Shown here: positions 7,842 through 17,398 of the stretch, in pieces
Numbering within the stretch: the first letter of the stretch is position 1
Layout: each line of letters opens with the position of its first letter
From: Fodinibius sp034521915
GTDB lineage: Bacteria; Bacteroidota; Rhodothermia; Balneolales; Balneolaceae
Reading direction: 5' to 3'
DNA: 64,000 nucleotides
Assembly (NCBI RefSeq): GCF_034521915.1
Contig: NZ_JAXHLU010000013.1
Coordinates: forward strand, 124,001-188,000
The notes under the pieces: generated by a model
What the model saw: only the letters and a program-made list of their open reading frames with translations
Databases searched by the model: none
Told to the model about the DNA's origin: nothing
Program-made: the position numbers and the translations under genes

Positions 7842-8819
7842 ATGTTTGACTGGTTAGAATCATTTGCAGACTGGTTTGTTTATTCAATTTTACAGATTTC
7901 AGCAGAGTCGCATCTAGGCACAGCATTAAACTTTTTTGTGTATGATACCATCAAGATTTTAATCTTGCTGTTCGTCATTGTATTCATCATGGGTATTGTA
8001 AATGCCTACTTCCCGGTTGAACGACTCCGAAATCTCTTACAGCGAAAAAAACTTTATGGATTAGAGTATTTTTTATCCTCAATTTTTGGAGCTATTACTC
8101 CATTCTGTTCCTGTTCATCGGTTCCTCTATTTATAGGATTTGTAAAAGGCGGCATTCCTCTCGGGGTCACCTTCTCTTTTTTAATAACCTCCCCCCTTGT
8201 GAATGAAGTAGCTATTGCTATGTTTATCGGTCTTTTTGGATGGGAAGCTACTCTCATATACGCGGGCTCCGGGATTTTACTTGGAACATTAGGAGGATGG
8301 TTGTTGGGAAAATTCAATCTGGAATCATGGCTTACAGACTGGGTAAAAAAACTTATGGACAATACCAGTCAGGAAAAAGTTGCTGTAAATGAACAAAAAA
8401 GAGGATTTCTTGAACGCATACCCGAAATTTCCAGAGAAGCCTGGGGAATCGTTAATAGTGTATTACTCTATATCATAATTGGTATCGGTATTGGGGCTGC
8501 AATGCATGGATACGTTCCGGGTGATTTTTTTACTGAATATTTAGGCAATGGAAGTTGGTGGACGGTACCTTTTGCTGTGATTCTGGCTGTACCTATGTAC
8601 GCAAACGCAGCAGCTATCGTGCCTGTAATCGAAGTTTTTGTAGCAAAGGGGGTACCATTGGGAACGGCCATTGCATTTATGATGGCTACCGTAGGACTTT
8701 CACTTCCCGAAGGAACGCTCCTGAAAAAGGTAATGACCATGAAACTAATTGCGGTCTTTTTTGGGGTGGTAACAATTTTTATCATCCTATCAGGATATCT
8801 ATTTAACCTGATTATATAG
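7842..8819 (+). CDS. ArsP-like permease (UPF0718/PF03773)
   Basis: Inner-membrane permease of 325 residues with about eight to ten hydrophobic helices. The family signature FCSCSSVPLFIGFVKGGIPLG (Cys residues near 86-88) is followed by TFSFLITSPLVNEVAI, and the motif is echoed in the second half as YANAAAIVPVIEVFVAKGVPLG. Characterised ArsP proteins export trivalent organoarsenicals such as methylarsenite. Other members are uncharacterised, so substrate is inferred. The arsM remnant just downstream supports a role with methylated arsenic. Confidence 0.85.
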   Translation: MFDWLESFADWFVYSILQISAESHLGTALNFFVYDTIKILILLFVIVFIMGIVNAYFPVERLRNLLQRKKLYGLEYFLSSIFGAITPFCSCSSVPLFIGFVKGGIPLGVTFSFLITSPLVNEVAIAMFIGLFGWEATLIYAGSGILLGTLGGWLLGKFNLESWLTDWVKKLMDNTSQEKVAVNEQKRGFLERIPEISREAWGIVNSVLLYIIIGIGIGAAMHGYVPGDFFTEYLGNGSWWTVPFAVILAVPMYANAAAIVPVIEVFVAKGVPLGTAIAFMMATVGLSLPEGTLLKKVMTMKLIAVFFGVVTIFIILSGYLFNLII

Positions 8820-8893
8820 ATGTAAATACAAAAGGACAGATCGAAGGCATTGATACTACGCTGTATAAAGCTTAGAAATTTCACACTGCACAT

Positions 8894-9016
8894 TTAGGAT
8901 ACAATTACATCAGCTACGTTATTAGAAAAGGACATGCCTTCAATATCCCTATAGCAAAATTCTACGTTATTTGAGTCAATTTCATCAACATTTTCCGGAC
9001 TATAGCAATCAATAGC
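8894..9016 (-). pseudogene. arsM (arsenite methyltransferase) remnant
   Basis: The translated fragment reads NNVEFCYRDIEGMSFSNNVA then DVIVS, then a stop. It aligns with NNVEFRYGDIEDMPVSDDVA then DVIVSNCVLNL of the arsM at 24080-24979. Beyond the stop, a one-base shift continues the similarity for a few codons. Only about 40 codons from the middle of the SAM-methyltransferase fold survive. It is convergent with the permease gene. Confidence 0.8.
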
Positions 9017-9030
9017 TCCACATAAATAAC

Positions 9031-9948
9031 TTATAGTTCATCATGCCGGGCAGCTTCCATCACCCTAAAAATGTGAAGTACATGCGGAAAAATGGCGTCC
9101 ATACTTTCTTTTGCACCATTAGTTGAGCCCGGTAAGGCCAGAACCAAGGAGTCTTCAATCAACCCGCTTACGCTTCTGGAGAGCATACTATAAGGCGTGC
9201 GATCTTGCCCATAGCTTCGGATGGCTTCCTCAATACCCGGAATTTCACGGTCTAACATAGGACGTAGTGCTTGAGGCGTTACATCGCGGGGCGACATTCC
9301 CGTGCCGCCGGTGAAGATGATCATGTCTGTTTTTTGATCCACGTGTTTACGAGTAAGGTCAATTATCTGATCTTGTTCATCCGGAATAATCGTATATTCT
9401 GCTATGGATATGTCAGACTCTTCCAATTTGGAAATAATTGCTTTTCCGGCACGATCTTCTTTTTTACCATCTGCAATGGAGTCGGAGCAGACAATAACTG
9501 CTGCCGATAGCCCCTCACGTAATTTTTTAGAGTAGCTGCTTTTACCCCCTCTTTTCTCAAGCAGTTTAATAGAACCGATTTCAATCTCTTTATCAATTGG
9601 TTTTAACATGTCGTACGCCGTGAGAGCTGCCACACTGGCCGCATGCATGGCTTCTACCTCTACCCCGGTTTTGTAGATGGTTTTGATTTCCATTTCGATT
9701 CGAATAGTCAAATCCTCAATAGTGAAGTTAATACCGGCATACTCGATGGGCAGCGGATGGCAGTCGGGTATCATATCGCTGGTTCGCTTGGCTGCAAATA
9801 GAGCGGCCGCTTTTGCCATCTCAAAAAGATCCCCTTTAGGGACATTTTTTTGCTCAATGGCCGTAATAGTTTCCTGCTTGCTTACATTAACCACGGCTTG
9901 CGCTTTAGCATACCGTAGTGTTGAAGATTTATGTGTGATATCTACCAT
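9031..9948 (-). CDS. moaCB: Bifunctional MoaC-MoaB/MogA molybdopterin protein
   Basis: Two molybdenum-cofactor steps in one chain of 305 residues. Residues about 1-150 are MoaC, which makes cyclic pyranopterin monophosphate: SDMIPDCHPLPIEYAGI and GVEVEAMHAASVAALTAYDM are its signature stretches. Residues about 160-305 are the MoaB/MogA domain, which adenylylates molybdopterin, with FTGGTGMSPRDVTPQAL and LPGSTNGAKES. This fused form is known in Bacteroidota-like genomes. It is the last gene of the minus-strand Moco operon, 4 bp after moaE. Confidence 0.93.
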   Translation of the reverse strand: MVDITHKSSTLRYAKAQAVVNVSKQETITAIEQKNVPKGDLFEMAKAAALFAAKRTSDMIPDCHPLPIEYAGINFTIEDLTIRIEMEIKTIYKTGVEVEAMHAASVAALTAYDMLKPIDKEIEIGSIKLLEKRGGKSSYSKKLREGLSAAVIVCSDSIADGKKEDRAGKAIISKLEESDISIAEYTIIPDEQDQIIDLTRKHVDQKTDMIIFTGGTGMSPRDVTPQALRPMLDREIPGIEEAIRSYGQDRTPYSMLSRSVSGLIEDSLVLALPGSTNGAKESMDAIFPHVLHIFRVMEAARHDEL

Positions 9949-9952
9949 AAAA

Positions 9953-10390
9953 TTATCGGTTTACTTTCCAGCTATAATTTTCTTCTCCTATGATTTCTTT
10001 TCCCCAGATCGGTAATTCATTTTTAATTTTTTCAACAAGAACCCTACACGCTTCAGTAGCATCTTTCCGATGTTTGGATGAGACAAATACAAACAAATTG
10101 ATTTCACCAACCCCGATATTCCCCAAGCTATGATACACGTGCATGCACGACAGAGAATAAGACTCGAAAAGCTCTTCACGAATCTCTGCGTACTGTTTTT
10201 CCGCCATCTCACGGTAGGCGGTAAATTCAATAGACTGTACTACCCCATCTTCCTTTTCATCGGCACGGATCTGCCCCAGAAATATCTGATGCGCACCAAT
10301 AGCCGTTTTAGTACTGTGTTTGGCGATAGCTTCGGAAATAAACTCCGGAGAGATGGCTCCTTCCATAAAAAGTGATGATGATTTACTCAT
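9953..10390 (-). CDS. moaE: Molybdopterin synthase large subunit MoaE
   Basis: Catalytic subunit of molybdopterin synthase, 145 residues; it inserts the two dithiolene sulfurs donated by MoaD into cyclic pyranopterin monophosphate. Visible family features are AIGAHQIFLGQIRADEKEDG, FTAYREMAEKQYAEI, CMHVYHSLGNIGVGE, and the lysine-rich end KNELPIWGKEIIGEENYSW. I take the ATG at 10390 (MSKSSSLFMEG); a longer in-frame extension to 10522 would lie inside moeB and lacks family similarity. It overlaps the moeB stop by 8 bp, indicating translational coupling. Confidence 0.92.
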   Translation of the reverse strand: MSKSSSLFMEGAISPEFISEAIAKHSTKTAIGAHQIFLGQIRADEKEDGVVQSIEFTAYREMAEKQYAEIREELFESYSLSCMHVYHSLGNIGVGEINLFVFVSSKHRKDATEACRVLVEKIKNELPIWGKEIIGEENYSWKVNR

Positions 10391-11516
10391 AATGTTCGTT
10401 TTGTTGAAATTGCTTCCAGTGATTAAGTCCGCCTTTGAGATTATATAGGTTGTCAATGTGACCTTCATTAGATAACTGCCGTATGGCCGATGCACTTCGC
10501 CTGCCAACCTCACAGTAAACAACCGTTATTGTATTTAGATTAATAGAATCCATTTGCTGATTAAGCTTGCTCATAGGTAAACGAATTCCTTTCAGTTCTG
10601 GGGGCGAATCACCCTCATGGTTTTCTCTTACATCAATGAATTGAATCTGATCTGATGTTTGCAGCATTCCTGCCAGTTCTTTGGGCGTTATTTGCTGAAC
10701 TTCGCTATTATCACAGGAAAAGTTATAGCTATACTCTCGCAGGGACTCAAAATCCTTCGGGGTTTGTTGTGCTGGATCATAATTACTTTTAAGTGTCATT
10801 ATGGTTGTATTCATGGTCAATGCATCAAGCATCCACAATTTTCCGGAAAGAACATCTCCAATACCGGTAATCCACTTAATAATTTCGTTAGCCTGCACAG
10901 TTCCAACAATTCCGGGCAGTACTCCTAGCACACCAGCCTCCGCGCAGTTCATGACAGATCCATCTTCAGGCGGTTGCGGAAACAGGCAGCGATAAGAAGG
11001 GGGATTCTCCGAGCTGCGGTAATCATGAAATACGCTTACCTGACCCTGATAGCGATGAATAGACCCATACACCATCGGCTTTTTTAAGATGGCACAGGCG
11101 TCATTAATCAAATAGCGGGTGCTAAAATTATCTGTGCAATCCACCACCAAATCATAAGGCTCAAATAATTTCTGGACATTATTGCTTGAAAGTTGCGTAT
11201 TGTGTGTGTGAATTTCGATCAGTGAGTTACGCTCTCGGAGATAATCGGCGGCTCGTTCAGCTTTGGGATACCCAATATCCGACTCCTTGAAAATTACCTG
11301 CCGCTGTAGGTTTGTTAATTCTACCACATCGCGATCTACAATTCCAATAGTTCCCACACCGGCCGCCGCCAAATATTGCAGAACGGGACATCCCAAACCA
11401 CCGGCACCCACCACTAACACCTTGGCCTGCTTTAATTTTTGCTGTCCTTCAGGTCCCAGCTCTTTCAACAGCAAGTGCCGGCTATAACGATTGTATTCAC
11501 GTTTAGATAACATCAT
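10383..11516 (-). CDS. moeB: MoeB/ThiF adenylyltransferase with C-terminal rhodanese
   Basis: Activates the C-terminal glycine of MoaD by adenylation. Residues about 1-245 are the E1-like domain, with the nucleotide loop VVGAGGLGCPVLQYL and the Cys-containing NCAEAGVLGVLPGIVG. Residues about 275-377 are a rhodanese domain with active-site loop YCEVGRRSAS, able to supply persulfide sulfur. The first zinc cysteine of E. coli MoeB (PCYRC) is replaced here (PSYRC), and no second CxxC is evident, so the structural zinc site is probably lost. The order moaD-moeB-moaE fits sulfur relay. Confidence 0.92.
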   Translation of the reverse strand: MMLSKREYNRYSRHLLLKELGPEGQQKLKQAKVLVVGAGGLGCPVLQYLAAAGVGTIGIVDRDVVELTNLQRQVIFKESDIGYPKAERAADYLRERNSLIEIHTHNTQLSSNNVQKLFEPYDLVVDCTDNFSTRYLINDACAILKKPMVYGSIHRYQGQVSVFHDYRSSENPPSYRCLFPQPPEDGSVMNCAEAGVLGVLPGIVGTVQANEIIKWITGIGDVLSGKLWMLDALTMNTTIMTLKSNYDPAQQTPKDFESLREYSYNFSCDNSEVQQITPKELAGMLQTSDQIQFIDVRENHEGDSPPELKGIRLPMSKLNQQMDSINLNTITVVYCEVGRRSASAIRQLSNEGHIDNLYNLKGGLNHWKQFQQNEHYE

Positions 11517-11750
11517 TCAACCTCCTGAAAATGGCGGAAGCAGTGCAATTTCATCATCAGTAGAAATCTTCTGGTCATTCGAAATAATATCCTGATTTAC
11601 AGAAATTTTATAATTCACACTCTCAAAAGAAGGATACTTCCTATTCACTTTTTGTAACAATTCTTCGGTTGTTGAAACATCCGAAATTTCAATTTTATTA
11701 GCTTGGGCATTGTCCGCTAATATTCCAAATAATTTAACTTTAATAGTCAT
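11517..11750 (-). CDS. moaD: Molybdopterin synthase small subunit MoaD
   Basis: Ubiquitin-like sulfur carrier of 77 residues ending PPFSGG. The terminal Gly-Gly is adenylated by MoeB and then thiocarboxylated. The N-terminus IKVKLFGILADNAQ is typical. The stop abuts the moeB start, and its start overlaps the end of mobA by about 11 bp. Confidence 0.93.
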   Translation of the reverse strand: MTIKVKLFGILADNAQANKIEISDVSTTEELLQKVNRKYPSFESVNYKISVNQDIISNDQKISTDDEIALLPPFSGG

Positions 11751-12336
11751 AATCAGTCTGATGCTCTTCTACTTCCTCAGGGGTATTTAAATTAGCAAAC
11801 CAATTTTTATTTCCTGTGTCATAATCTGAAATCTCTATGAAGGCCGTATTAATTTTTGTCAGAAATTTACGCATGCTTAAATTTTCGACTTCAATCGATG
11901 ATTTCATTTGTTCCGCAATCTCTTTTTTATAAACAGCACACAGCGGTTGTTCTTGATCTTTATAAACTGGGACATACGCCTGATTTTCAGCCTGGTAATT
12001 TACCAGACTTTTTAAAAATGAAACAGGAACCAGTGGAATATCGCAGCTGAGCACCAAGTTGTTCTCTGTTTGCGAATAATGCAGGCCGGTATAAATCCCT
12101 CCCAGTGGGCCTTTGTCCTGAATCAGGTCGGAATACGTAGGCACACCAAATTTTTGATAGCCGGACTGATTTGTAATAATCATGATTTGGTTCGAAATAG
12201 ATTGGGCTTTTTCTATTACATGCTGAACCATTGGTTTATCATTTAGGCGAACCAACCCTTTGTCGCTTCCCATACGACGGCTTTGACCTCCTGCCAAAAT
12301 TATAACGGTAATTGGTTTTATATCAGCTTGTTTCAT
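11740..12336 (-). CDS. mobA: Molybdenum cofactor guanylyltransferase MobA
   Basis: Adds GMP to molybdopterin to give the bis-MGD cofactor used by DMSO-reductase-family enzymes. It has 198 residues with the nucleotide motif LAGGQSRRMGSDKGLVRLN at about 14-32 and LSCDIPLVP in the middle. Its presence matches the enzyme encoded on the opposite strand, which belongs to exactly that bis-MGD family. It overlaps moeA upstream by 4 bp and moaD downstream. Confidence 0.93.
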   Translation of the reverse strand: MKQADIKPITVIILAGGQSRRMGSDKGLVRLNDKPMVQHVIEKAQSISNQIMIITNQSGYQKFGVPTYSDLIQDKGPLGGIYTGLHYSQTENNLVLSCDIPLVPVSFLKSLVNYQAENQAYVPVYKDQEQPLCAVYKKEIAEQMKSSIEVENLSMRKFLTKINTAFIEISDYDTGNKNWFANLNTPEEVEEHQTDYDY

Positions 12337-13532
12337 AAGGGCAATAAATGAGTTTCCACGTTGTCTCCAGGTTCATATTGCTTCTCACCGGCTGGTAACA
12401 ACACCAGTGCATTGGCTTCGGCAAAAGTCTGAAGCATATCGGATCCTTGTCCGCCTAAAATAGTTACTACTCCGTCTTTGATTTTAGCCTTAAAAAAGAT
12501 ATCACGAGTATCATTCATCATAAAAGAATGTGCCAACGGTATGCTCTTTTTAGGGAGTTCATAATCCGGCTCACCGCTCATTTTTTTGAGGGAGGGCAAC
12601 ACATATTCATAGAAACAAACGAGAGCCGAGGCAGGATTTCCGGGCAGTGCAAATACAAGTTTATTTTCTTTCTTACCGGCGTAAATCGGTTTCCCGGGTT
12701 TTTGTTTTACTTTGTAGAATATTTGCTCAACGCCAAGTTCCTCAAGCGTCTGTTTCACCAAGTCATATTTTCCTACCGAAATACCACCTGTTGTTATAAC
12801 CACATCAAACTTATTCAACAGATTTTCTAAAGATGTTTTCAGTTCATTACTTATGTCCCGAACCGGTTCTGCTGCTTGTGCAGTAAAGCCAGATTGCTGT
12901 AGTGCAGCATTCAGCATTGAAGAGTTACTTTCATAGATTTCGCCGGGCTGCAATTCTTCACCCGGCTTACGTAACTCGTTACCTGTAGCAAGTATAGCTA
13001 CTTCTGGTTTTTGGATTACTTCTGCCTCAGAAATTCCCAAAGCATTCAAAAACCCGATAGCAGCGGGCGTGAGTTTAGTACCCTTTTTCAATGCTAAATC
13101 TCCTTTCTTGATCCGGGATCCTGCCGGGCGAATATTGTTTTCACTAGCTATATCTTCAGTTGAAATGGTTACTGATTTTCCATCTGTTTGTACATACTCT
13201 TGCCTGACTACGCATCTGGTTTGGTCAGGGACAGCTGCACCTGTAAAAATACGGACAGCACTGTTTGGTGGCATGGAATTATTGAAATATCCGCCCGCCT
13301 GTACTTCTCCTTTTACCGGCAGGGTAATATGCTCTTGATTGGCTAGTTTATTATCCGCAACTCTCACCGCGTACCCGTCCATCGCCGATTGGTCGAACAT
13401 CGGAATTGTAATATTAGAAAAGAGATTATCTGCCAAAATATAGCCTTCACTTGTAACAGTCGATACTTCTGTAGGTTGTAAAGGTTCGATTGATTCAAAC
13501 AAAAGGGATTTGGCCTCAGAAATGGAAATCAT
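12333..13532 (-). CDS. moeA: Molybdopterin molybdenumtransferase MoeA
   Basis: Inserts molybdate into adenylylated molybdopterin. It has 399 residues with the family features DQSAMDGYAVR, FTGAAVPDQTRCVVRQE, ATGNELRKPGEEL, TTGGISVGKYDLVK and the C-terminal GNPASALVCFYEYVLPSL. It is the first gene of the minus-strand Moco operon, so its promoter must lie in the 484-bp region shared with the divergent porin gene. Confidence 0.94.
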   Translation of the reverse strand: MISISEAKSLLFESIEPLQPTEVSTVTSEGYILADNLFSNITIPMFDQSAMDGYAVRVADNKLANQEHITLPVKGEVQAGGYFNNSMPPNSAVRIFTGAAVPDQTRCVVRQEYVQTDGKSVTISTEDIASENNIRPAGSRIKKGDLALKKGTKLTPAAIGFLNALGISEAEVIQKPEVAILATGNELRKPGEELQPGEIYESNSSMLNAALQQSGFTAQAAEPVRDISNELKTSLENLLNKFDVVITTGGISVGKYDLVKQTLEELGVEQIFYKVKQKPGKPIYAGKKENKLVFALPGNPASALVCFYEYVLPSLKKMSGEPDYELPKKSIPLAHSFMMNDTRDIFFKAKIKDGVVTILGGQGSDMLQTFAEANALVLLPAGEKQYEPGDNVETHLLPL

Positions 13533-14016
13533 ATTTAGTTTATTTGTTAAATGCTAAAATAAAAATACTAAGTATGGATAATTTGCTTGAATTGCTAAAA
13601 AAAGACCTGATTAATTTAGCCTTGCAATGTAAAAGTAGATCAGATTTCAATGTGTTGCAAATTTGCAATAGGTCAACAAAAAAACCATGCGTAAATGCAA
13701 TGAATAATTGAAATCAACGACCATATAAAAAAACATGACGCAAAATAAATTCTTGGACAACTGCTTATCGCTGCAATATAATGGTATTAATATTTTTTAT
13801 GAGTTTATTCTATCCAAAATTATCTACAATGGTATTATTTTTGCAATAATAGTTTGTAGTTATTGAATCGATAGTTAATAACTATTAAAGGAGCAATAAA
13901 AGATTGATCAAATAAATAGTATTGAAAACATGTAACACAAATCCGAAATGATATATAAATACATTTAACTATTAATATACTGATCAGCAACACTGTAATA
14001 TTTAAAAGGATTAACC
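13533..14016. promoter_or_regulatory. Divergent promoter region between moeA and the porin operon
   Basis: 484 bp, very AT-rich, containing no gene. A possible Bacteroidota-type -7 element, TATTTTTG, lies at 13836-13843 on the plus strand, but no convincing -33 partner is seen. There is no ATCGTA/TACGAT operator and no clear Fnr-type palindrome; a short TTGATCAA occurs near 13902. Confidence 0.4.
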
Positions 14017-15138
14017 ATGAAAAAAATTAACCAACTATTACTACTTACTGTCACTGTTTTCTTTTTAAGTGGTTTCATATCAACAGTAGTGGCACAAGCG
14101 GAGTCCGAAACAGAAGACCCAAAATCGGAAGTCTGGGGATATATCTTTGGTGACATGTTTTGGAAAGCTGATGGTGATGAAGCGCTTTGGGGTGGTGGAG
14201 AGTTTATGAATACTGAGAAAAACGCTATTGGCGGAAACCTGCGAAGGGTTTATGTAGGTTACGACCACAACATTTCCAGCAATCTTACCACACGAGTACT
14301 GTTTGAAACAAATTCAGGTACTCTAAATCCAAGCGGTAAATTTTCACCAGTCATCAAACTGGGTTATTTGAAGTGGAAAATACCGGGTGATTTTCTCAAT
14401 AATCAGGTATTGAGTGTTGGCTTAATCCCCACCCCTATTTTTACCTTCCCGGAAAAATCGTTTGGATACCGTTCCGTAGAAAAAGAGGCGCTGGACGCCC
14501 GGGGAATTGGCCGTTCTGCTGATCAGGGTATTTCGTATAGCGCAACGTTTGATGAAAATTCAAATTATGGCTTTACCGCTTTGGTAGGAAATGGAACCGG
14601 TAATAGGCCAACGGATACCAAACGGCTGGAATATACAGGATCTGTATTTGCAAAATTCCTGGACAGTCGGCTCACCGTTGAAACCATGTATAACTATAAG
14701 TCGCTGGGAGATGACAGAGAAAATTCTATTCTCCGCGGATTTTTAGGTTACGAGGCGGATTATTTCCGGTTGGGCGGAGAAGTAGCACGGGTATTAAATA
14801 GTGTGAATACCCCGCAGGGATACCAGGATGTAGAGCCACTGCTCTATTCGGTATTTGCCGCGTTTTCAATTCCACAAATCGGGAACCAACTTGAATTTTT
14901 TGGGCGGTACGACTGGTACAACCCGGATACGGACTATAATACCGGCAAAGTTTATCCTAATGATCCCCAATTCTTTTCCAATCAGGCCCTGGCGATTTTT
15001 GGCCTGAATTTTCAACCAATAGAACGGGTGCAGATTATGCCCAATCTCTATTTTAATATCTATGATGAAAAAAGAGATGACTTTAATGACCGCAAAACAG
15101 ATATTGTTTTAAGAACAACGATTTACTACTCATTTTAG
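14017..15138 (+). CDS. Outer-membrane porin-like beta-barrel protein
   Basis: A 373-residue protein. The N-terminal signal peptide MKKINQLLLLTVTVFF..VAQA is probably cleaved near residue 28. The remainder alternates polar and aromatic residues as in an outer-membrane beta-barrel, and it ends in TIYYSF with the terminal Phe typical of such barrels. It resembles phosphate-selective (OprO/OprP-like) porins in general character, but the solute is not identifiable. It is the first gene of the molybdoenzyme operon and 22 bp before the Fe-S gene, so it probably admits the oxyanion substrate to the periplasm. Confidence 0.75.
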   Translation: MKKINQLLLLTVTVFFLSGFISTVVAQAESETEDPKSEVWGYIFGDMFWKADGDEALWGGGEFMNTEKNAIGGNLRRVYVGYDHNISSNLTTRVLFETNSGTLNPSGKFSPVIKLGYLKWKIPGDFLNNQVLSVGLIPTPIFTFPEKSFGYRSVEKEALDARGIGRSADQGISYSATFDENSNYGFTALVGNGTGNRPTDTKRLEYTGSVFAKFLDSRLTVETMYNYKSLGDDRENSILRGFLGYEADYFRLGGEVARVLNSVNTPQGYQDVEPLLYSVFAAFSIPQIGNQLEFFGRYDWYNPDTDYNTGKVYPNDPQFFSNQALAIFGLNFQPIERVQIMPNLYFNIYDEKRDDFNDRKTDIVLRTTIYYSF

Positions 15139-15160
15139 CCGATACTTAAACCCAAAGACT

Positions 15161-16147
15161 ATGAATGAACACGATAAAAGCAAAAAGGCCGCAAGTGACT
15201 TATCTGTCGTAGCCGAAGAGAATCAATTAAAAGAGATCTTTGGACAGGATTCGGAAACGTCAGCAGAGAAACTTCCGGAAAATAATAGAAAAGGATTTTT
15301 AAAAAAGGCTGCCACAATACTTGGCATGGCTTCAATGTCGTTACCTACCTTGGTAAAAGAGGGTTTAGCCGCTGTGACGGAAGACCGGACCGATGAATAT
15401 GATGCTCAATTTATTGAAGATATGCCGGTCTTTGATATTGATGAAGAAGAAAATATGATTATCCGCATGCAGAAAGAGCTTCAGACTGCGATGGAAAAAC
15501 CGATTGAAGAGCGCAGCTGGGTAATGATAATCGATTTAAGAAAATGTACCGGATGTGGCGCGTGTACCGTATCATGTGTTGCTGAAAATCATCTACCTGC
15601 GGGAGTGGTTTACCGGCCGGTTATTGAAGAGGAAATCGGTACCTACCCAAATGTATCTCAACAATCACTTCCCCGGCCTTGTATGCAGTGTGAAGAGCCA
15701 CCTTGTGTACCCGTTTGCCCGGTAAATGCAACCTGGGTACGTCCCGATGGCATTATTGATATGGATTATGACCAATGTATAGGATGTAAATACTGTATTA
15801 CGGCTTGTCCCTACCACGCGCGCACGTTCGATTTTGGGATTAATTATACCGACGGGACCCCTGCCAAACAACCGTATGAAAAAGCTGCGAATTACGAATA
15901 CAACAAAGGATATACCCATGATGATGGGGATCCAGTAATTGGCAGTGTTAGAAAATGTCATTTCTGTACTCATAAACTTGAGGAAGGGATGCTGCCCTCA
16001 TGTGTAACAACATGCATAGGATACGCCACCTATTTTGGGGATGCCAATAATCAAGATAGTCTGGTTTCAGAACTGCTGGGTCAGCGCAATCAATTCAGGT
16101 TGAAAGAAGAGCTGGGTACCAAACCCCGGGTTTATTATCTCACCTGA
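15161..16147 (+). CDS. Four-cluster ferredoxin subunit of a molybdoenzyme (TtrB/PsrB-like)
   Basis: Electron-transfer subunit of 328 residues. Four cysteine groups are visible: CTGCGACTVSC (Cys129-139), CMQCEEPPCVPVC, CIGCKYCITACP and CHFC..LPSCVTTC, enough for four [4Fe-4S] clusters. An unusual 40-residue charged leader precedes a Tat-like segment, NNRKGFLKKAATILGMASMS, with Arg-Lys instead of Arg-Arg. TtrB of Salmonella is known to carry a similarly non-canonical Tat signal (Lys-Arg). It would pass electrons between the membrane NrfD subunit and the catalytic subunit. Confidence 0.9.
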   Translation: MNEHDKSKKAASDLSVVAEENQLKEIFGQDSETSAEKLPENNRKGFLKKAATILGMASMSLPTLVKEGLAAVTEDRTDEYDAQFIEDMPVFDIDEEENMIIRMQKELQTAMEKPIEERSWVMIIDLRKCTGCGACTVSCVAENHLPAGVVYRPVIEEEIGTYPNVSQQSLPRPCMQCEEPPCVPVCPVNATWVRPDGIIDMDYDQCIGCKYCITACPYHARTFDFGINYTDGTPAKQPYEKAANYEYNKGYTHDDGDPVIGSVRKCHFCTHKLEEGMLPSCVTTCIGYATYFGDANNQDSLVSELLGQRNQFRLKEELGTKPRVYYLT

Positions 16148-16176
16148 TTTTTTACAAACCTCTAAATTTTTTCATT

Positions 16177-17352
16177 ATGTCAACTAACACAGCAACATTC
16201 AAAATAGACAGAAATAAAGATTTCAAGATATCACTGGGGGTTTCAATTGCAGCACTCCTCATTGGTGCCATAGGAATTTTCCAGATGTTTGTGATGCACT
16301 ACCATGGCGCCCTGACAAGCTACGTACCCTGGGGATTGTTGGTAGGTGCCTACATTTACATGATATGGATTGAGGTTGGAACTATACTGGCCTTCATTAT
16401 TCTCTATTATGGTATGAAAATGAAGTCTTTGGAGAAGCTAACGCCCGTGGTGCTCATAGCCGCAATATCAGCCCTGGCGGCAGCTATGACTCTGGTGGGA
16501 ACAAAACTTGGCCATCCATTCCGGGCCTGGAAGGTATTCCTGGAACCTAGTTTTAGTTCGGTAATGATCTGGGAAATCTGGACACATATCCTCTTCATTT
16601 TTCTGCTGCTTGGCATGCTCTATGCTACCATAAAAAACAAGCATGTTCTCATGAAACGACTTAGCTTTATTAGTGTGCCTATAGGAATTGTATTTATCAG
16701 TTTGGTGGGGGCACTTTTTGGCGTGGTGGCGGCACGTCCGTTCTGGAACGTATCGGTTATGCCGCTCATGTTCTTTATCGCTTCTATCGTTGCTGGTGTA
16801 GCGTTGTTAATACTTATTCACTTACTCTTTTCACCAACCAAGGGTACCCAAGCTTATACAAAGACGGCTGAAAAACTAACCCGTACATTTATTGGGGCTA
16901 TATCCATAGGAATTATTGCTGCTCTGGGAAATGCAATTATCATCGCTTTTCCCAATGTACCGGCTTATGACGAAGCTCTTCAGCTTGTTCTTTTCGGACC
17001 ATATTGGTGGACCACCTGGATCATTCATATTGGCATTGGCATTATTATTCCGCTTGCGCTGCTGTTCTTTTTCAGTCAAAATCTAAAAGCTGTCGGTACG
17101 GCCGCCGTTTGCTATCTGATCGGCTTCTCAATGGTACCCGTAAATATTATTATTCCGGGACTTGCTTACCCGATGTCGGGCATGGAGGGAATTGAGGAGG
17201 CCTTCAATCACGCAAAACTATCGTTTGAATATACTCCTGCATTGGTGGAATGGCTAGTAGTAATATTTGCAGTAGGTTTAGCACTATTCATATTTACACT
17301 TGGGTATAGATACATTCTTCAGCCGTATTTTGAACGGACATTGAATCAATAA
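16177..17352 (+). CDS. NrfD/PsrC-type quinone-reactive membrane subunit
   Basis: A 391-residue integral membrane protein with about nine to ten hydrophobic helices. GHPFRAWKVFLEPSFSSVMIW followed by EIWTHILF is the family stretch around the quinol site, with Trp and charged residues facing the membrane edge. It anchors the complex and exchanges electrons with the quinone pool. It lies 29 bp after the Fe-S gene and 46 bp before the catalytic subunit. It lacks c-type heme motifs. Confidence 0.9.
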   Translation: MSTNTATFKIDRNKDFKISLGVSIAALLIGAIGIFQMFVMHYHGALTSYVPWGLLVGAYIYMIWIEVGTILAFIILYYGMKMKSLEKLTPVVLIAAISALAAAMTLVGTKLGHPFRAWKVFLEPSFSSVMIWEIWTHILFIFLLLGMLYATIKNKHVLMKRLSFISVPIGIVFISLVGALFGVVAARPFWNVSVMPLMFFIASIVAGVALLILIHLLFSPTKGTQAYTKTAEKLTRTFIGAISIGIIAALGNAIIIAFPNVPAYDEALQLVLFGPYWWTTWIIHIGIGIIIPLALLFFFSQNLKAVGTAAVCYLIGFSMVPVNIIIPGLAYPMSGMEGIEEAFNHAKLSFEYTPALVEWLVVIFAVGLALFIFTLGYRYILQPYFERTLNQ

Positions 17353-17398
17353 CAGGTCATTTATAAAGAAAATTTTAAAATTAAGCACGGTATTAGTT

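Noticed and set aside
8468..8893. 141-residue minus-strand frame over the permease gene
   Set aside because: Antisense shadow of the ArsP-like gene; composition Ile/Thr/Pro-rich without family match.
10391..10522. 44-residue N-terminal extension of MoaE
   Set aside because: Would be encoded inside moeB and lacks similarity to MoaE; ATG at 10390 fits.
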